This document shows, piece after piece, positions 18,637 to 25,644 of a DNA stretch of 64,000 bases. Positions within the stretch are counted from its first letter, which is position 1; every line of letters starts with the position of its first letter. The stretch comes from Luteibacter jiangsuensis (GTDB lineage: Bacteria > Pseudomonadota > Gammaproteobacteria > Xanthomonadales > Rhodanobacteraceae), in contig NZ_JAAQQR010000001.1 of the NCBI RefSeq assembly GCF_011742555.1, forward strand, positions 620,001-684,000. The letters run 5' to 3'. The notes below the pieces were generated by a model that did not search any database, was not told the DNA's origin, and was given only the letters and a program-made list of their open reading frames with translations. The position numbers and the translations under genes were made by a program.

Positions 18637-20499
18637 ATGACGAATCGAACGAAAGCCATGAAACTCGGCGCCTGCATCGGCCTCCTGCTGGCGAGCGGCA
18701 TGGCGACGGCGCAGGCCAAGGAAGACACCGGCGTCTGGAACGGCATGAAGGCGCCCCTGACGACGCCGTGGACGAGCAAGGTCTCGCCGGGCAACGCACT
18801 GCCCGAGTATCCCCGGCCGCAACTCGCGCGCCCCTCCCTGGAGCATCCTCGCTGGATGAACCTCAACGGCCTCTGGGAGTTCGCAGCCACCGACGGGCGC
18901 ACGGAGCCGTCCTTCGGTCATCCGTTGAAGGACAAGGTGCTGGTGCCCTACCCCATCGAGTCGGTGCTGTCGGGCATCCAGAAACATGCCGACTTCATGG
19001 TCTACCGCAGGACGGTGGACATCCCCTCGGACTTCACCGCGCACGGCCAGCACGTGATGCTGAACTTCGGAGCCGTGGCCCAGGAAGCCACCGTCTACGT
19101 GAACGGCAAGCAGGTGGCGAGGCACACGGACGGGTACACCTCGTTCGCGGCCGACATCACCGCGGCGCTCAAGCCGAAAGGCCCGCAGGAAATCGTCGTC
19201 GCCGTGCACGCGCCCGTCGACGGTGCCAACGTCATGGTCGGCAAGCAGCGGTTGAAACCGGAAGGCATCTTCTACACCGCGGCTTCGGGCATCTGGCAAT
19301 CGGTGTGGCTCGAGCCGGTGGCCGCCACCAGCCTGGCACAGCTGGATTTCACCGCCACGCCGAGCCTGGACGCGTTCACCGTCACGGCGAAGACGCAGGG
19401 CGACGCCAACGACGCCACGCTGCGCGTGACGGCCTATGCCGACGGCAAGGCGGTCGGCGAAGCGAGCGGCCCTGCCGGCAAGCCGATGCGTCTTGCCATC
19501 GCCCAGCCCCGGCTCTGGAGCCCGACGGACCCGTTCCTCTACACGTTCAAGGCCACCCTGGAGAAAGGCGGACAGCGCGACGAAGTCACCAGCTATGCCG
19601 GCATGCGTACCGTCGCCCTCGCCAATGTGGGCGGCGTCAACCGCATCGTGCTGAACGGCAAGCCGACCTTCCTGCTGGCCACGCTGGACCAGGGCTACTG
19701 GCCCGACGGCCTGCACACGGCACCGACCGACGAGGCGCTCAAGTTCGACATCCAGAAAACGAAGGACTTCGGCTTCAACACCATCCGCAAGCACATCAAG
19801 GTGGAACCGGCGCGCTGGTACTACTGGGCCGATCGCCTGGGCCTGATGGTGTGGCAGGACATGCCCGCGCTGCCCAACGGCCGCAACGACAAGCTCAGCG
19901 ACGCGGACAAGGCGCGCTTCCGCACGGACGTCTCGGCCATCGTCGAGCAGCTCAAGGGCGAGACCTCGATCATCGGCTGGATTCCCTTCAACGAAGGCTG
20001 GGGACAGTGGAGCATTCCTGCCGCGGCGGAACTGGCGAAGCAGATCAAGCAGCTCGATCCGTCCCGCCTCGTCAACGCGCGCAGCGGACTCAACTGCTGC
20101 GACACCAAGGGCGACCCGCATGCCGGCGACGTGTACGACGTGCACGATTACCAGGGCCCGGGGCTGCCCTCGCCCGACGCCACGCGCGCGTCGATGGACG
20201 GCGAACACGGCGGGCTGACGCTGAATGTGCCCGGCCACGTGTGGCCGAATTCGGCGATCAATCCCTACGGTGCCGTGAAGGACGCGACCGCCCTCACCGA
20301 CGGCTACGTGGCCAATACGGCGGTGCTGCGTGACAAGGGACCGGCGAAGGGCATGTCGGGGGCCGTCTACACCCAGATCACCGACGTCGAAGGCGAACAC
20401 AACGGCCTGTACACCTACGATCGCAAGGTCGAGAAGATGGACGAAGCCAAGGTGCGGGCCATCAATGAGGCGACGATTCGCGCCTTCGAAGCTCGCTGA
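18637..20499 (+). CDS. Secreted glycoside hydrolase family 2 enzyme
   Basis: A 620-residue GH2 protein: signal peptide (residues 1-26, ending ATAQAKE), sugar-binding jelly-roll (about 70-230, with NLNGLWEF and YRRTVDIP), immunoglobulin-like domain (about 235-330) and TIM barrel. The acid/base Glu is in WIPFNEGWGQ; a Glu in SMDGEHGG is the nucleophile candidate. GH2 covers beta-galactosidase, beta-mannosidase and beta-glucuronidase; beside two GH92 enzymes, a role in trimming N-glycan core sugars is reasonable but unproven. GGGAAGAACGG precedes ATG 18637. Its 3' end overlaps the convergent cyclase gene by 38 bases. Confidence 0.88.
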   Translation: MTNRTKAMKLGACIGLLLASGMATAQAKEDTGVWNGMKAPLTTPWTSKVSPGNALPEYPRPQLARPSLEHPRWMNLNGLWEFAATDGRTEPSFGHPLKDKVLVPYPIESVLSGIQKHADFMVYRRTVDIPSDFTAHGQHVMLNFGAVAQEATVYVNGKQVARHTDGYTSFAADITAALKPKGPQEIVVAVHAPVDGANVMVGKQRLKPEGIFYTAASGIWQSVWLEPVAATSLAQLDFTATPSLDAFTVTAKTQGDANDATLRVTAYADGKAVGEASGPAGKPMRLAIAQPRLWSPTDPFLYTFKATLEKGGQRDEVTSYAGMRTVALANVGGVNRIVLNGKPTFLLATLDQGYWPDGLHTAPTDEALKFDIQKTKDFGFNTIRKHIKVEPARWYYWADRLGLMVWQDMPALPNGRNDKLSDADKARFRTDVSAIVEQLKGETSIIGWIPFNEGWGQWSIPAAAELAKQIKQLDPSRLVNARSGLNCCDTKGDPHAGDVYDVHDYQGPGLPSPDATRASMDGEHGGLTLNVPGHVWPNSAINPYGAVKDATALTDGYVANTAVLRDKGPAKGMSGAVYTQITDVEGEHNGLYTYDRKVEKMDEAKVRAINEATIRAFEAR

Positions 20500-22264
20500 G
20501 CCCGTCTACCGATTCGTCGCCTTCGACGACGCGATTCCGGCCCATGTGCTTGGCCTTGTAGAGCGCCGCGTCCGCCGCGCGGCGCAGGCGTTGCAGGTCA
20601 TGGCCCATGGTGTCGGTGCAGGCCACCCCGATGCTGACGGACAGCGGCACCACCACGCCGTCCGTCACCAGCGGGGACGACGCCAGCGCCACGCGTATGC
20701 GCTCGGCCACCACCCGGGCCTGCAATCTCGGCGTGTCCATCAGCAGGATGCCGAACTCCTCGCCGCCGAGACGGCCCAGGAGGTCGCCGTCGCGCAGTTC
20801 GCCCTTGATGATCGCCACGGCGTGTTTCAGCACGGCATCGCCGACGGCGTGTCCGTGTGCGTCGTTCACCTGCTTGAAGTGATCGAGGTCGAGGAACACG
20901 AGGCAACCGTCGCCGAGCCGCCGTTCCAGAACGCGCAGCAGGCGCTCGGCTTCGCTCATGAAATGCTGGTGGTGGAAGATCCCGGTGAGGCCGTCGCACG
21001 ACGACAGCCATTTGAAGCGAAGCTGCGAGCGCTTGATCCGTACCATCCAGAACACGATGGACAGGAGCAGGAGCGCCATCACCACCATGTAGAGCCGGCT
21101 CGTTTCCACCGCCTTTGCGTCCAGCGCCTTCTGCAACCGCAGGATGCGGTTCTCCTTGCTCAGCCCTTCCGTCTCCAGCTTCTCCGCGCGGAAATGCTGT
21201 CGCGCGGCTTCGTAGGCCGCGTTCCGCACGTTGGCATCGCGCAGGTAGCCCTGGTCCTGGACGACGTAGCGCTCGTAGTAGTCCAGCGCGCTGGCGTAGT
21301 TCCCCTCGTTCTTCTCGATGGTGTAGAGGATGCGGTAGGCGAAGCGCAGCGCCTCGTTGACATCGCCCGGATGGCCGAGGGCCACCGTTTCGAGGGCGGC
21401 CTTGCGCGCCTCGTCCATTCGGCCGAGCTGCTCGTAGATCTGCGCGCGCTGGCTGGCCAGGCTGATGATGTGCGGAAAATACTTGCTCGCCTGGATGACG
21501 GGAGCGATGCGCTGCACGCTGGCCAGCGCTTCGTCCAGTCGCCCCTCGTCGAACAGACGGTCCACGAGGATCAGAGAGGCGGTATTGGCGAAGATGGGCT
21601 GACCGGCCGCCTTGCAGGTGTCGATGGTGCCGAGCAGCTCAGGGCTGCGGGCGGTCAGCACCCTTGCGCCTTCGAGTGCCGTCACTTTCTGCACCATGGC
21701 CTGGCAGGTCGACTGCCCCGGCGGCGTGGCCTTCAGCATCATGTCCGCGTATTGCAGGCCCTGATCGGGCTGCCCCGCGAATGTCAGCATCTGTGCCAGA
21801 TTCGCGAGGAGCACGAAGCGGGCCTCGGGATCGGCGACCGACGGCAAGGTATCGGCCGCGCGCGTGGCCATGGCGTACGCTTCCGCATACTTGCCCTGCT
21901 CGCTCAGGTTGTTCATCAGCATGGCGATGGCACGCGTGCCGATGGGATCGTCGTCGGCACGGGCCATCACCCGTCGCAGGCCCGCCTCCGCATCGGGATA
22001 ACGGCCTTCGTAATTCGCTTCCCAGGCGTCCAGGAACTGCAGGTAGCGTTTTTCGTTTGCATTGAGGTCGGCCACGTCCCGGTGGAGGTCCGCGAGCAGG
22101 GTCAGGAACCGTGGGTGATCCTTCGTACGCAGCGCGTCGACGCGTGCCACCCGCCCGGGAGTGGCAACCTCCGTCGCGGCATGGACGCAGCCCAGCTGCG
22201 CCCCCAGGGCGAGCCCCATCCATAGAAGGAAGGAGCGCGCTTGCGGGAAGGAACCGACCGGCAC
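20462..22264 (-). CDS. Diguanylate cyclase with periplasmic TPR-like sensor
   Basis: A 600-residue protein with a signal-type N-terminus (LLWMGLALGAQLGCVHA) and a long helical repeat region of TPR character (about 50-370). A coiled coil follows, then one transmembrane helix (about 400-420, LYMVVMALLLLSIVFWMV) and a GGDEF domain. The active site reads GGEEF and the inhibitory I-site RDGD lies five residues before it, so the enzyme should make c-di-GMP with product inhibition. The start is GTG 22264, 12 bases after the stop of the borosin-like peptide gene, so it is probably cotranscribed with it. Its end overlaps the convergent GH2 gene. Confidence 0.9.
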   Translation of the reverse strand: MPVGSFPQARSFLLWMGLALGAQLGCVHAATEVATPGRVARVDALRTKDHPRFLTLLADLHRDVADLNANEKRYLQFLDAWEANYEGRYPDAEAGLRRVMARADDDPIGTRAIAMLMNNLSEQGKYAEAYAMATRAADTLPSVADPEARFVLLANLAQMLTFAGQPDQGLQYADMMLKATPPGQSTCQAMVQKVTALEGARVLTARSPELLGTIDTCKAAGQPIFANTASLILVDRLFDEGRLDEALASVQRIAPVIQASKYFPHIISLASQRAQIYEQLGRMDEARKAALETVALGHPGDVNEALRFAYRILYTIEKNEGNYASALDYYERYVVQDQGYLRDANVRNAAYEAARQHFRAEKLETEGLSKENRILRLQKALDAKAVETSRLYMVVMALLLLSIVFWMVRIKRSQLRFKWLSSCDGLTGIFHHQHFMSEAERLLRVLERRLGDGCLVFLDLDHFKQVNDAHGHAVGDAVLKHAVAIIKGELRDGDLLGRLGGEEFGILLMDTPRLQARVVAERIRVALASSPLVTDGVVVPLSVSIGVACTDTMGHDLQRLRRAADAALYKAKHMGRNRVVEGDESVDGLSELRRRESSPH

Positions 22265-22276
22265 GATACCCGACCG

Positions 22277-22588
22277 TCAGGCCGCCGACGAATCGTCTGC
22301 GTCGTCGTCGTGGCGCTCGTTTGGTTGCTCGTCGCCGTTGTCGCCATCATCGCCCGGCTCGTCGGGATCCACTTCCTCGTGGCCGCCGGTCTGGCTCTGA
22401 TGTTCGACATGCATGTGCTTGAGACCCAGCTCCGCGGTGAGCACGGTGCTGTCGCCGTGCGCCGCCATGTCCAGGAGCCCGGGCGAGGCGCCGTCCGCCT
22501 CCAGTGCACGGGCCAGTTCCTCGGGCGAGGCGCGGCGCAGACTCGCATCGCGTCCAATGGCTTCCAGCAGTTCAACGGTATCGCGCAT
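22277..22588 (-). CDS. Candidate split-borosin precursor peptide
   Basis: A 103-residue peptide. Residues 5-60 look like a small all-helical domain (VELLEAIGRDASLRRASPEE, then LARALEADGASPGLLDMA) of the kind found as the borosin-binding domain in trans-acting precursors such as SonA. Residues 57-70 are beta-prone and His-rich (LKHMHVEHQSQTGG), and the tail (about 70-103) is almost all Asp, Glu, Gly and Asn. It follows the methyltransferase gene by 67 bases and has a strong RBS (AGGGGA). The likely modified core is the stretch after residue 57; the exact methylated residues cannot be told. If not a RiPP substrate it is an uncharacterised acidic protein. Confidence 0.75.
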   Translation of the reverse strand: MRDTVELLEAIGRDASLRRASPEELARALEADGASPGLLDMAAHGDSTVLTAELGLKHMHVEHQSQTGGHEEVDPDEPGDDGDNGDEQPNERHDDDADDSSAA

Positions 22589-22600
22589 GATCTTTCCCCT

Positions 22601-22616
22601 GTGCTTGTAAAAGCAC
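22601..22616 (-). other. Small hairpin before the precursor gene
   Basis: GTGCTT and AAGCAC form a 6-bp stem with a 4-nt loop, 12 bases above the precursor ATG. Its place between enzyme and peptide genes could favour a stable short precursor mRNA. Confidence 0.4.
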
Positions 22617-22655
22617 GGCAGGTCGAACTGGCGACCCGCCGCGCGGTTTCCGGTT

Positions 22656-23501
22656 TCACGCCGCGACGGCAGGCTCCGCGCCCGTGCCGTACACCGCGTC
22701 CAGTGCGTCGAGACGAGCGCGCATCGCGACATTCGGCTTGAGCGCGTGTGCGGGCGGGAGCACCAGCGTCTCCTGCCCGGTGAACTCCGCTGCGGCAAAT
22801 TCGCGCAACGGCATGCGCTGAATGTGCGGACCTTCGATCGGCAACGTCGGCGCGCGGTACACGATGACCTCGTGGTCGGCGGGATAGTCGGCGCACAAGC
22901 GCTCGACCAGCAGTTCGCGATAGGCGTCGGGGGTGCGGAACCGCCCGAGCGAACGGTCGCCCACGACACCGAGTTGCCAAAGGATCACGTGCCCGGTGGT
23001 GTCGAGCGTGCGTTCGAAGAAAAGCAGCTGGCTGGCTTCCAGATGCTGGCACCCGATGCGTCCCGGGTCGATGCCGAGGTCGGCGTAGAGGCAGTCCTCG
23101 GCGGACACGCCCGGCTCCATGTACGCCGGATAGCCTTCGGCGCGCGCGAGTTCGATGACCTTGTGCGGCGACCAGGCGAAAATGCCCGGGTGCCCGTAGA
23201 ACACCGCGCATACCCGACGTCCCGCGCGCACTTCGGCAATCATCAACTCGACCCATTCGCGATAGGTCTTCATGCGCGACTTGCCCGGACGGTAATACGG
23301 CTGGAGGCTGCGGACATCGGGATGAAGGCGCCGCAGCCACAGTTCCACCACGTAATCCGAAAGCGCAGCGAACACGACGTCGGCCGTTTCGATGCAGTTG
23401 CGCGCCAGCGGCGTGAGATGGGAGCCGAGAGTGATGCCCATGCCCACGCAGGTGATGCTGCCGGAACGGGTTTCGGACGAACTCGGAGCGGATGCGTTCA
23501 T
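22656..23501 (-). CDS. Tetrapyrrole-methylase-fold alpha-N-methyltransferase (borosin type)
   Basis: A 281-residue SAM-dependent enzyme of the tetrapyrrole methylase superfamily. The SAM-binding loop is ITCVGMGITLGSHLT near the N-terminus; YGHPGIFAWSPHK and MEPGVSAEDCLYADLGIDP are class hallmarks. Unlike porphyrin or cobalamin methylases it carries Tyr70, Arg76, Tyr80 and Tyr102, spaced 6, 4 and 22 apart, which is the spacing I recall for the catalytic Tyr66/Arg72/Tyr76/Tyr98 of the fungal borosin enzyme OphMA. No peptide is fused to its C-terminus; the candidate substrate is the next gene. Start ATG 23501 lacks a good RBS, and a longer frame from 23591 is possible. Confidence 0.82.
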   Translation of the reverse strand: MNASAPSSSETRSGSITCVGMGITLGSHLTPLARNCIETADVVFAALSDYVVELWLRRLHPDVRSLQPYYRPGKSRMKTYREWVELMIAEVRAGRRVCAVFYGHPGIFAWSPHKVIELARAEGYPAYMEPGVSAEDCLYADLGIDPGRIGCQHLEASQLLFFERTLDTTGHVILWQLGVVGDRSLGRFRTPDAYRELLVERLCADYPADHEVIVYRAPTLPIEGPHIQRMPLREFAAAEFTGQETLVLPPAHALKPNVAMRARLDALDAVYGTGAEPAVAA

Positions 23502-23583
23502 AGGCGATGACAGGCTCGGATGATGACAAGCCCGGTCTCGCATGAAGCCAAGATGGATGGAACCCGGGCACCCCTGCCCATAA

Positions 23584-23599
23584 TGTGACACAACTCACA
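23584..23599. promoter_or_regulatory. Crp/Clp-type binding site
   Basis: TGTGACACAACTCACA matches the TGTGA-N6-TCACA consensus at all ten fixed positions. It is 83 bases upstream of the methyltransferase start, a distance compatible with activation of the methyltransferase-peptide-cyclase operon. In Xanthomonas the cognate protein Clp is controlled by c-di-GMP. Confidence 0.7.
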
Positions 23600-23659
23600 T
23601 ACGCTGACAGCGGGTCCCGTGTCGATCGACGTTCACGCTCCTGTTTGCCCCGTGCCGGC

Positions 23660-24193
23660 TCAGGCCGGCAGGCGCTTTGCGTAGTCCGCCTTGAGCGCCA
23701 GCCAGGCATCCCAGAACGGTGCCGGTTCCGTGCCTCGCATGCGGGCCGACAGCACATCCAGGTGAGCATGCCACCCGGCGCTCACGTTGAGGCGCGTGGA
23801 GGGATCGAGAATGCGGCTGTGCGTGAGCGTGAGGATCACATCCGCGCCCCTGGTTTCGAGCTCGAAGGTGACCCCGCCGGTGCTACCCCATTCAAATGCG
23901 AGCTTCCGCGGCGGATCGCACTCCGTGACGCGGCTCTGCATGCGGTGTTCCTCGCCGAAGCCCTCCGGCTTGTGACCCGGCGGATCGGTCAGTTCGTCGT
24001 TGCGCCAGCAAAACTCGAACGGGGTGCCCGCCTTCATCTCCATCTCGCCCGAGGCGAGCCATTGCCGGCGCAGGTCGCTCTCGGTGAGGTAGGCCCACAC
24101 GCGCTCGATGGGCCCCGGAAGCACGCGCTGGATCCTCAGTGTGGTCTGTTCGACGAGCGTGCCGTAGGTGTCCGGACCGATGGCTGCGTTCAT
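23660..24193 (-). CDS. SRPBCC (AHSA1-like) domain protein
   Basis: A 177-residue START/Bet v 1-fold protein of the AHSA1 group (TLRIQRVLPGPIERVWAYLTE near the N-terminus, WGSTGGVTFELE in the middle). Such proteins bind hydrophobic ligands or act as small stress proteins. Its ATG overlaps the stop of the ArsR gene (ATGA, 24190-24193). ArsR-SRPBCC pairs are common in bacteria, where the ArsR member represses both genes; the ligand is unknown. Confidence 0.88.
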   Translation of the reverse strand: MNAAIGPDTYGTLVEQTTLRIQRVLPGPIERVWAYLTESDLRRQWLASGEMEMKAGTPFEFCWRNDELTDPPGHKPEGFGEEHRMQSRVTECDPPRKLAFEWGSTGGVTFELETRGADVILTLTHSRILDPSTRLNVSAGWHAHLDVLSARMRGTEPAPFWDAWLALKADYAKRLPA

Positions 24194-24555
24194 GGCTTGT
24201 CTCCTTTGGAGGGGGTGGAGGCGCTCGCATCGGCGTCGCGAAGGAGCCGGTCGAGCATCGAGAGACGGTCGGTCCAGAAGCGCTCGTAGAACGCCAGCCA
24301 TTCCTGCACGCCCGCCAGCGGAGCCGGCTCCAGGCGGCACAGGTGCACCCGTCCGCGGACCTCGCGGCGGATCAGGCCGGCGTTCTCGAGCACCTTGATG
24401 TGCTTGGACGCCGCGGCGAGGGACATCGCGAAGGGTTCGGCCAGTTGGCCCACGCTGCGCTCGCCGCCGGCGAGTTCACGAAGCATGCGGCGGCGCGTGC
24501 GGTCGCCGAGGGCGTGGAAGACCGGGTCCAGGTGCGGGGCATCTAATTCAACCAT
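24190..24555 (-). CDS. ArsR-family transcriptional repressor
   Basis: A 121-residue winged-helix protein of the ArsR family (ALGDRTRRRMLRELAGGE, then SLAAASKHIKVLENAGLI as recognition helix and VRGRVHLCRLEP as wing). No metal-binding cysteine motif is present in helix 3, so it probably does not sense arsenic. It should repress itself and the SRPBCC gene by binding the perfect palindrome that covers its own start codon. Start ATG 24555 was chosen because the predicted promoter places +1 at this codon; a GTG seven codons upstream lies inside the -10 region. Confidence 0.88.
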   Translation of the reverse strand: MVELDAPHLDPVFHALGDRTRRRMLRELAGGERSVGQLAEPFAMSLAAASKHIKVLENAGLIRREVRGRVHLCRLEPAPLAGVQEWLAFYERFWTDRLSMLDRLLRDADASASTPSKGDKP

Positions 24556-24565
24556 ATGGTTGAAT
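24546..24565. promoter_or_regulatory. ArsR operator over the start codon
   Basis: ATTCAACCATATGGTTGAAT is a perfect 20-bp palindrome containing the ATG of the ArsR gene and part of its -10 box. A second copy lies at 24587. Confidence 0.82.
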
Positions 24566-24590
24566 ATACGCCGCACCGAAAAATAGTCAA
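24563..24590 (-). promoter_or_regulatory. Promoter of the ArsR-SRPBCC operon
   Basis: On the minus strand, TTGACT (24590-24585) and TATATT (24568-24563) are separated by 16 bases, close to sigma-70 consensus. Seven bases below the -10 lies the ATG, so the transcript is predicted to begin at or one base before the start codon. Confidence 0.78.
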
Positions 24591-24602
24591 CCTATTGGTT
24601 GA
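24587..24602. promoter_or_regulatory. Second ArsR operator
   Basis: TCAACCTATTGGTTGA has the same TCAACC/GGTTGA half sites as the start-codon palindrome and overlaps the -35 box. Confidence 0.75.
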
Positions 24603-24623
24603 GCTTTTTTCCTCGACGTGAGG

Positions 24624-25634
24624 TCAGGCCCGATAGTAGTCGCGGTACCAGCGCACGAAACGCCCCACGCCCTCTTCCACCGACACCTGCGGCACGTACC
24701 CGACCGCGCGACGAAGCTCGCTCACGTCCGCTTCGGTGTCCGGCACATCGCCCGCTTGCAGCGGCAGCATGTCCAGGATCGCCTCGCGTCCCAGGGATCG
24801 CTCGAGACAGCGTATGTAATCGAGCAGTTCCACCGGGTGCTCGTTGCCGATGTTGTACAGGCGGAACGGCGCCACGCCGCTCAAGGCCGGGTCGGGTTCC
24901 ATGCCGTTCCAGGCGGGATCCGCGGTGGGTGGACGGTCGAGGCAACGGATCACGCCCTCGACGATGTCGTCGACGTAGGTGAAGCTGCGCCGGTGCCTGC
25001 CGTGGTTGAAAACCTTCAGCGGCTCGCCCGCGAGGATGGCCCGGGTAAAGAGGAACAAGGCCATGTCCGGCCGACCCCATGGACCGTACACCGTGAAAAA
25101 GCGCAAGCCCGTGCTGGGAATGCCGTAGAGGTGCGCGTAGCTGTGCGCCATCTGCTCGTTCGCCTTTTTCGTCGCGGCGTAGAGTGTCAGCGGGTGTTCG
25201 GCGGAGGCATGTTCCGAGAACGGCATCGCGCGATTCGCGCCATAGACCGAACTGGTGGAGGCGAACACGAGGTGCTCGACAGCGTGTGCGCGGCAGCCTT
25301 CGAGCACATGCAGGAACCCCGTGACGTTGCTGGACACGTACACGTGCGGGTTTTCCGCCGCGTAGCGGACGCCGGCCTGCGCCGCCAGATGTACCACCCG
25401 GAGAGGCCGATGCTGCCCGAACACTGTCGCGATGGCGTCGCGGTCGGCGAGGTCGGCATGCACGTGGGTGTAGCGTGGATCGTGCCTGAAGCGGTCGAGC
25501 CGGGCCTGTTTGAGCCCCACGTCGTAGTAGTCGTTGAGGTTGTCGATACCGACCACCTCGTCGCCGCGATCCAGGAGCCGCATCGCCACGTGCGAGCCGA
25601 TGAAGCCCGCCGTGCCCGTCACCAGTACCTTCAT
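24624..25634 (-). CDS. UDP-glucuronate 4-epimerase-like nucleotide-sugar epimerase
   Basis: A 336-residue extended short-chain dehydrogenase. The NAD-binding motif is GTAGFIGSHVA and the catalytic pair YAATKKA follows the Ser-Ser-Val-Tyr strand (ASTSSVYG). The DNLNDYYD motif after beta-2 is typical of UDP-glucuronate 4-epimerases (LpsL/CapI type). It lies 10 bases after the dehydrogenase gene, so the pair probably makes an acidic sugar nucleotide for surface polysaccharide, in the same logic as TviB/TviC. No glycosyltransferase is nearby. Confidence 0.88.
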   Translation of the reverse strand: MKVLVTGTAGFIGSHVAMRLLDRGDEVVGIDNLNDYYDVGLKQARLDRFRHDPRYTHVHADLADRDAIATVFGQHRPLRVVHLAAQAGVRYAAENPHVYVSSNVTGFLHVLEGCRAHAVEHLVFASTSSVYGANRAMPFSEHASAEHPLTLYAATKKANEQMAHSYAHLYGIPSTGLRFFTVYGPWGRPDMALFLFTRAILAGEPLKVFNHGRHRRSFTYVDDIVEGVIRCLDRPPTADPAWNGMEPDPALSGVAPFRLYNIGNEHPVELLDYIRCLERSLGREAILDMLPLQAGDVPDTEADVSELRRAVGYVPQVSVEEGVGRFVRWYRDYYRA

Positions 25635-25644
25635 GAGCGCACCT

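Noticed and set aside
22589-22969. A longer frame extending the borosin-like peptide upstream
   Set aside because: The extension is out of frame with the methyltransferase and covers its coding region; the internal ATG 22588 has a strong RBS.
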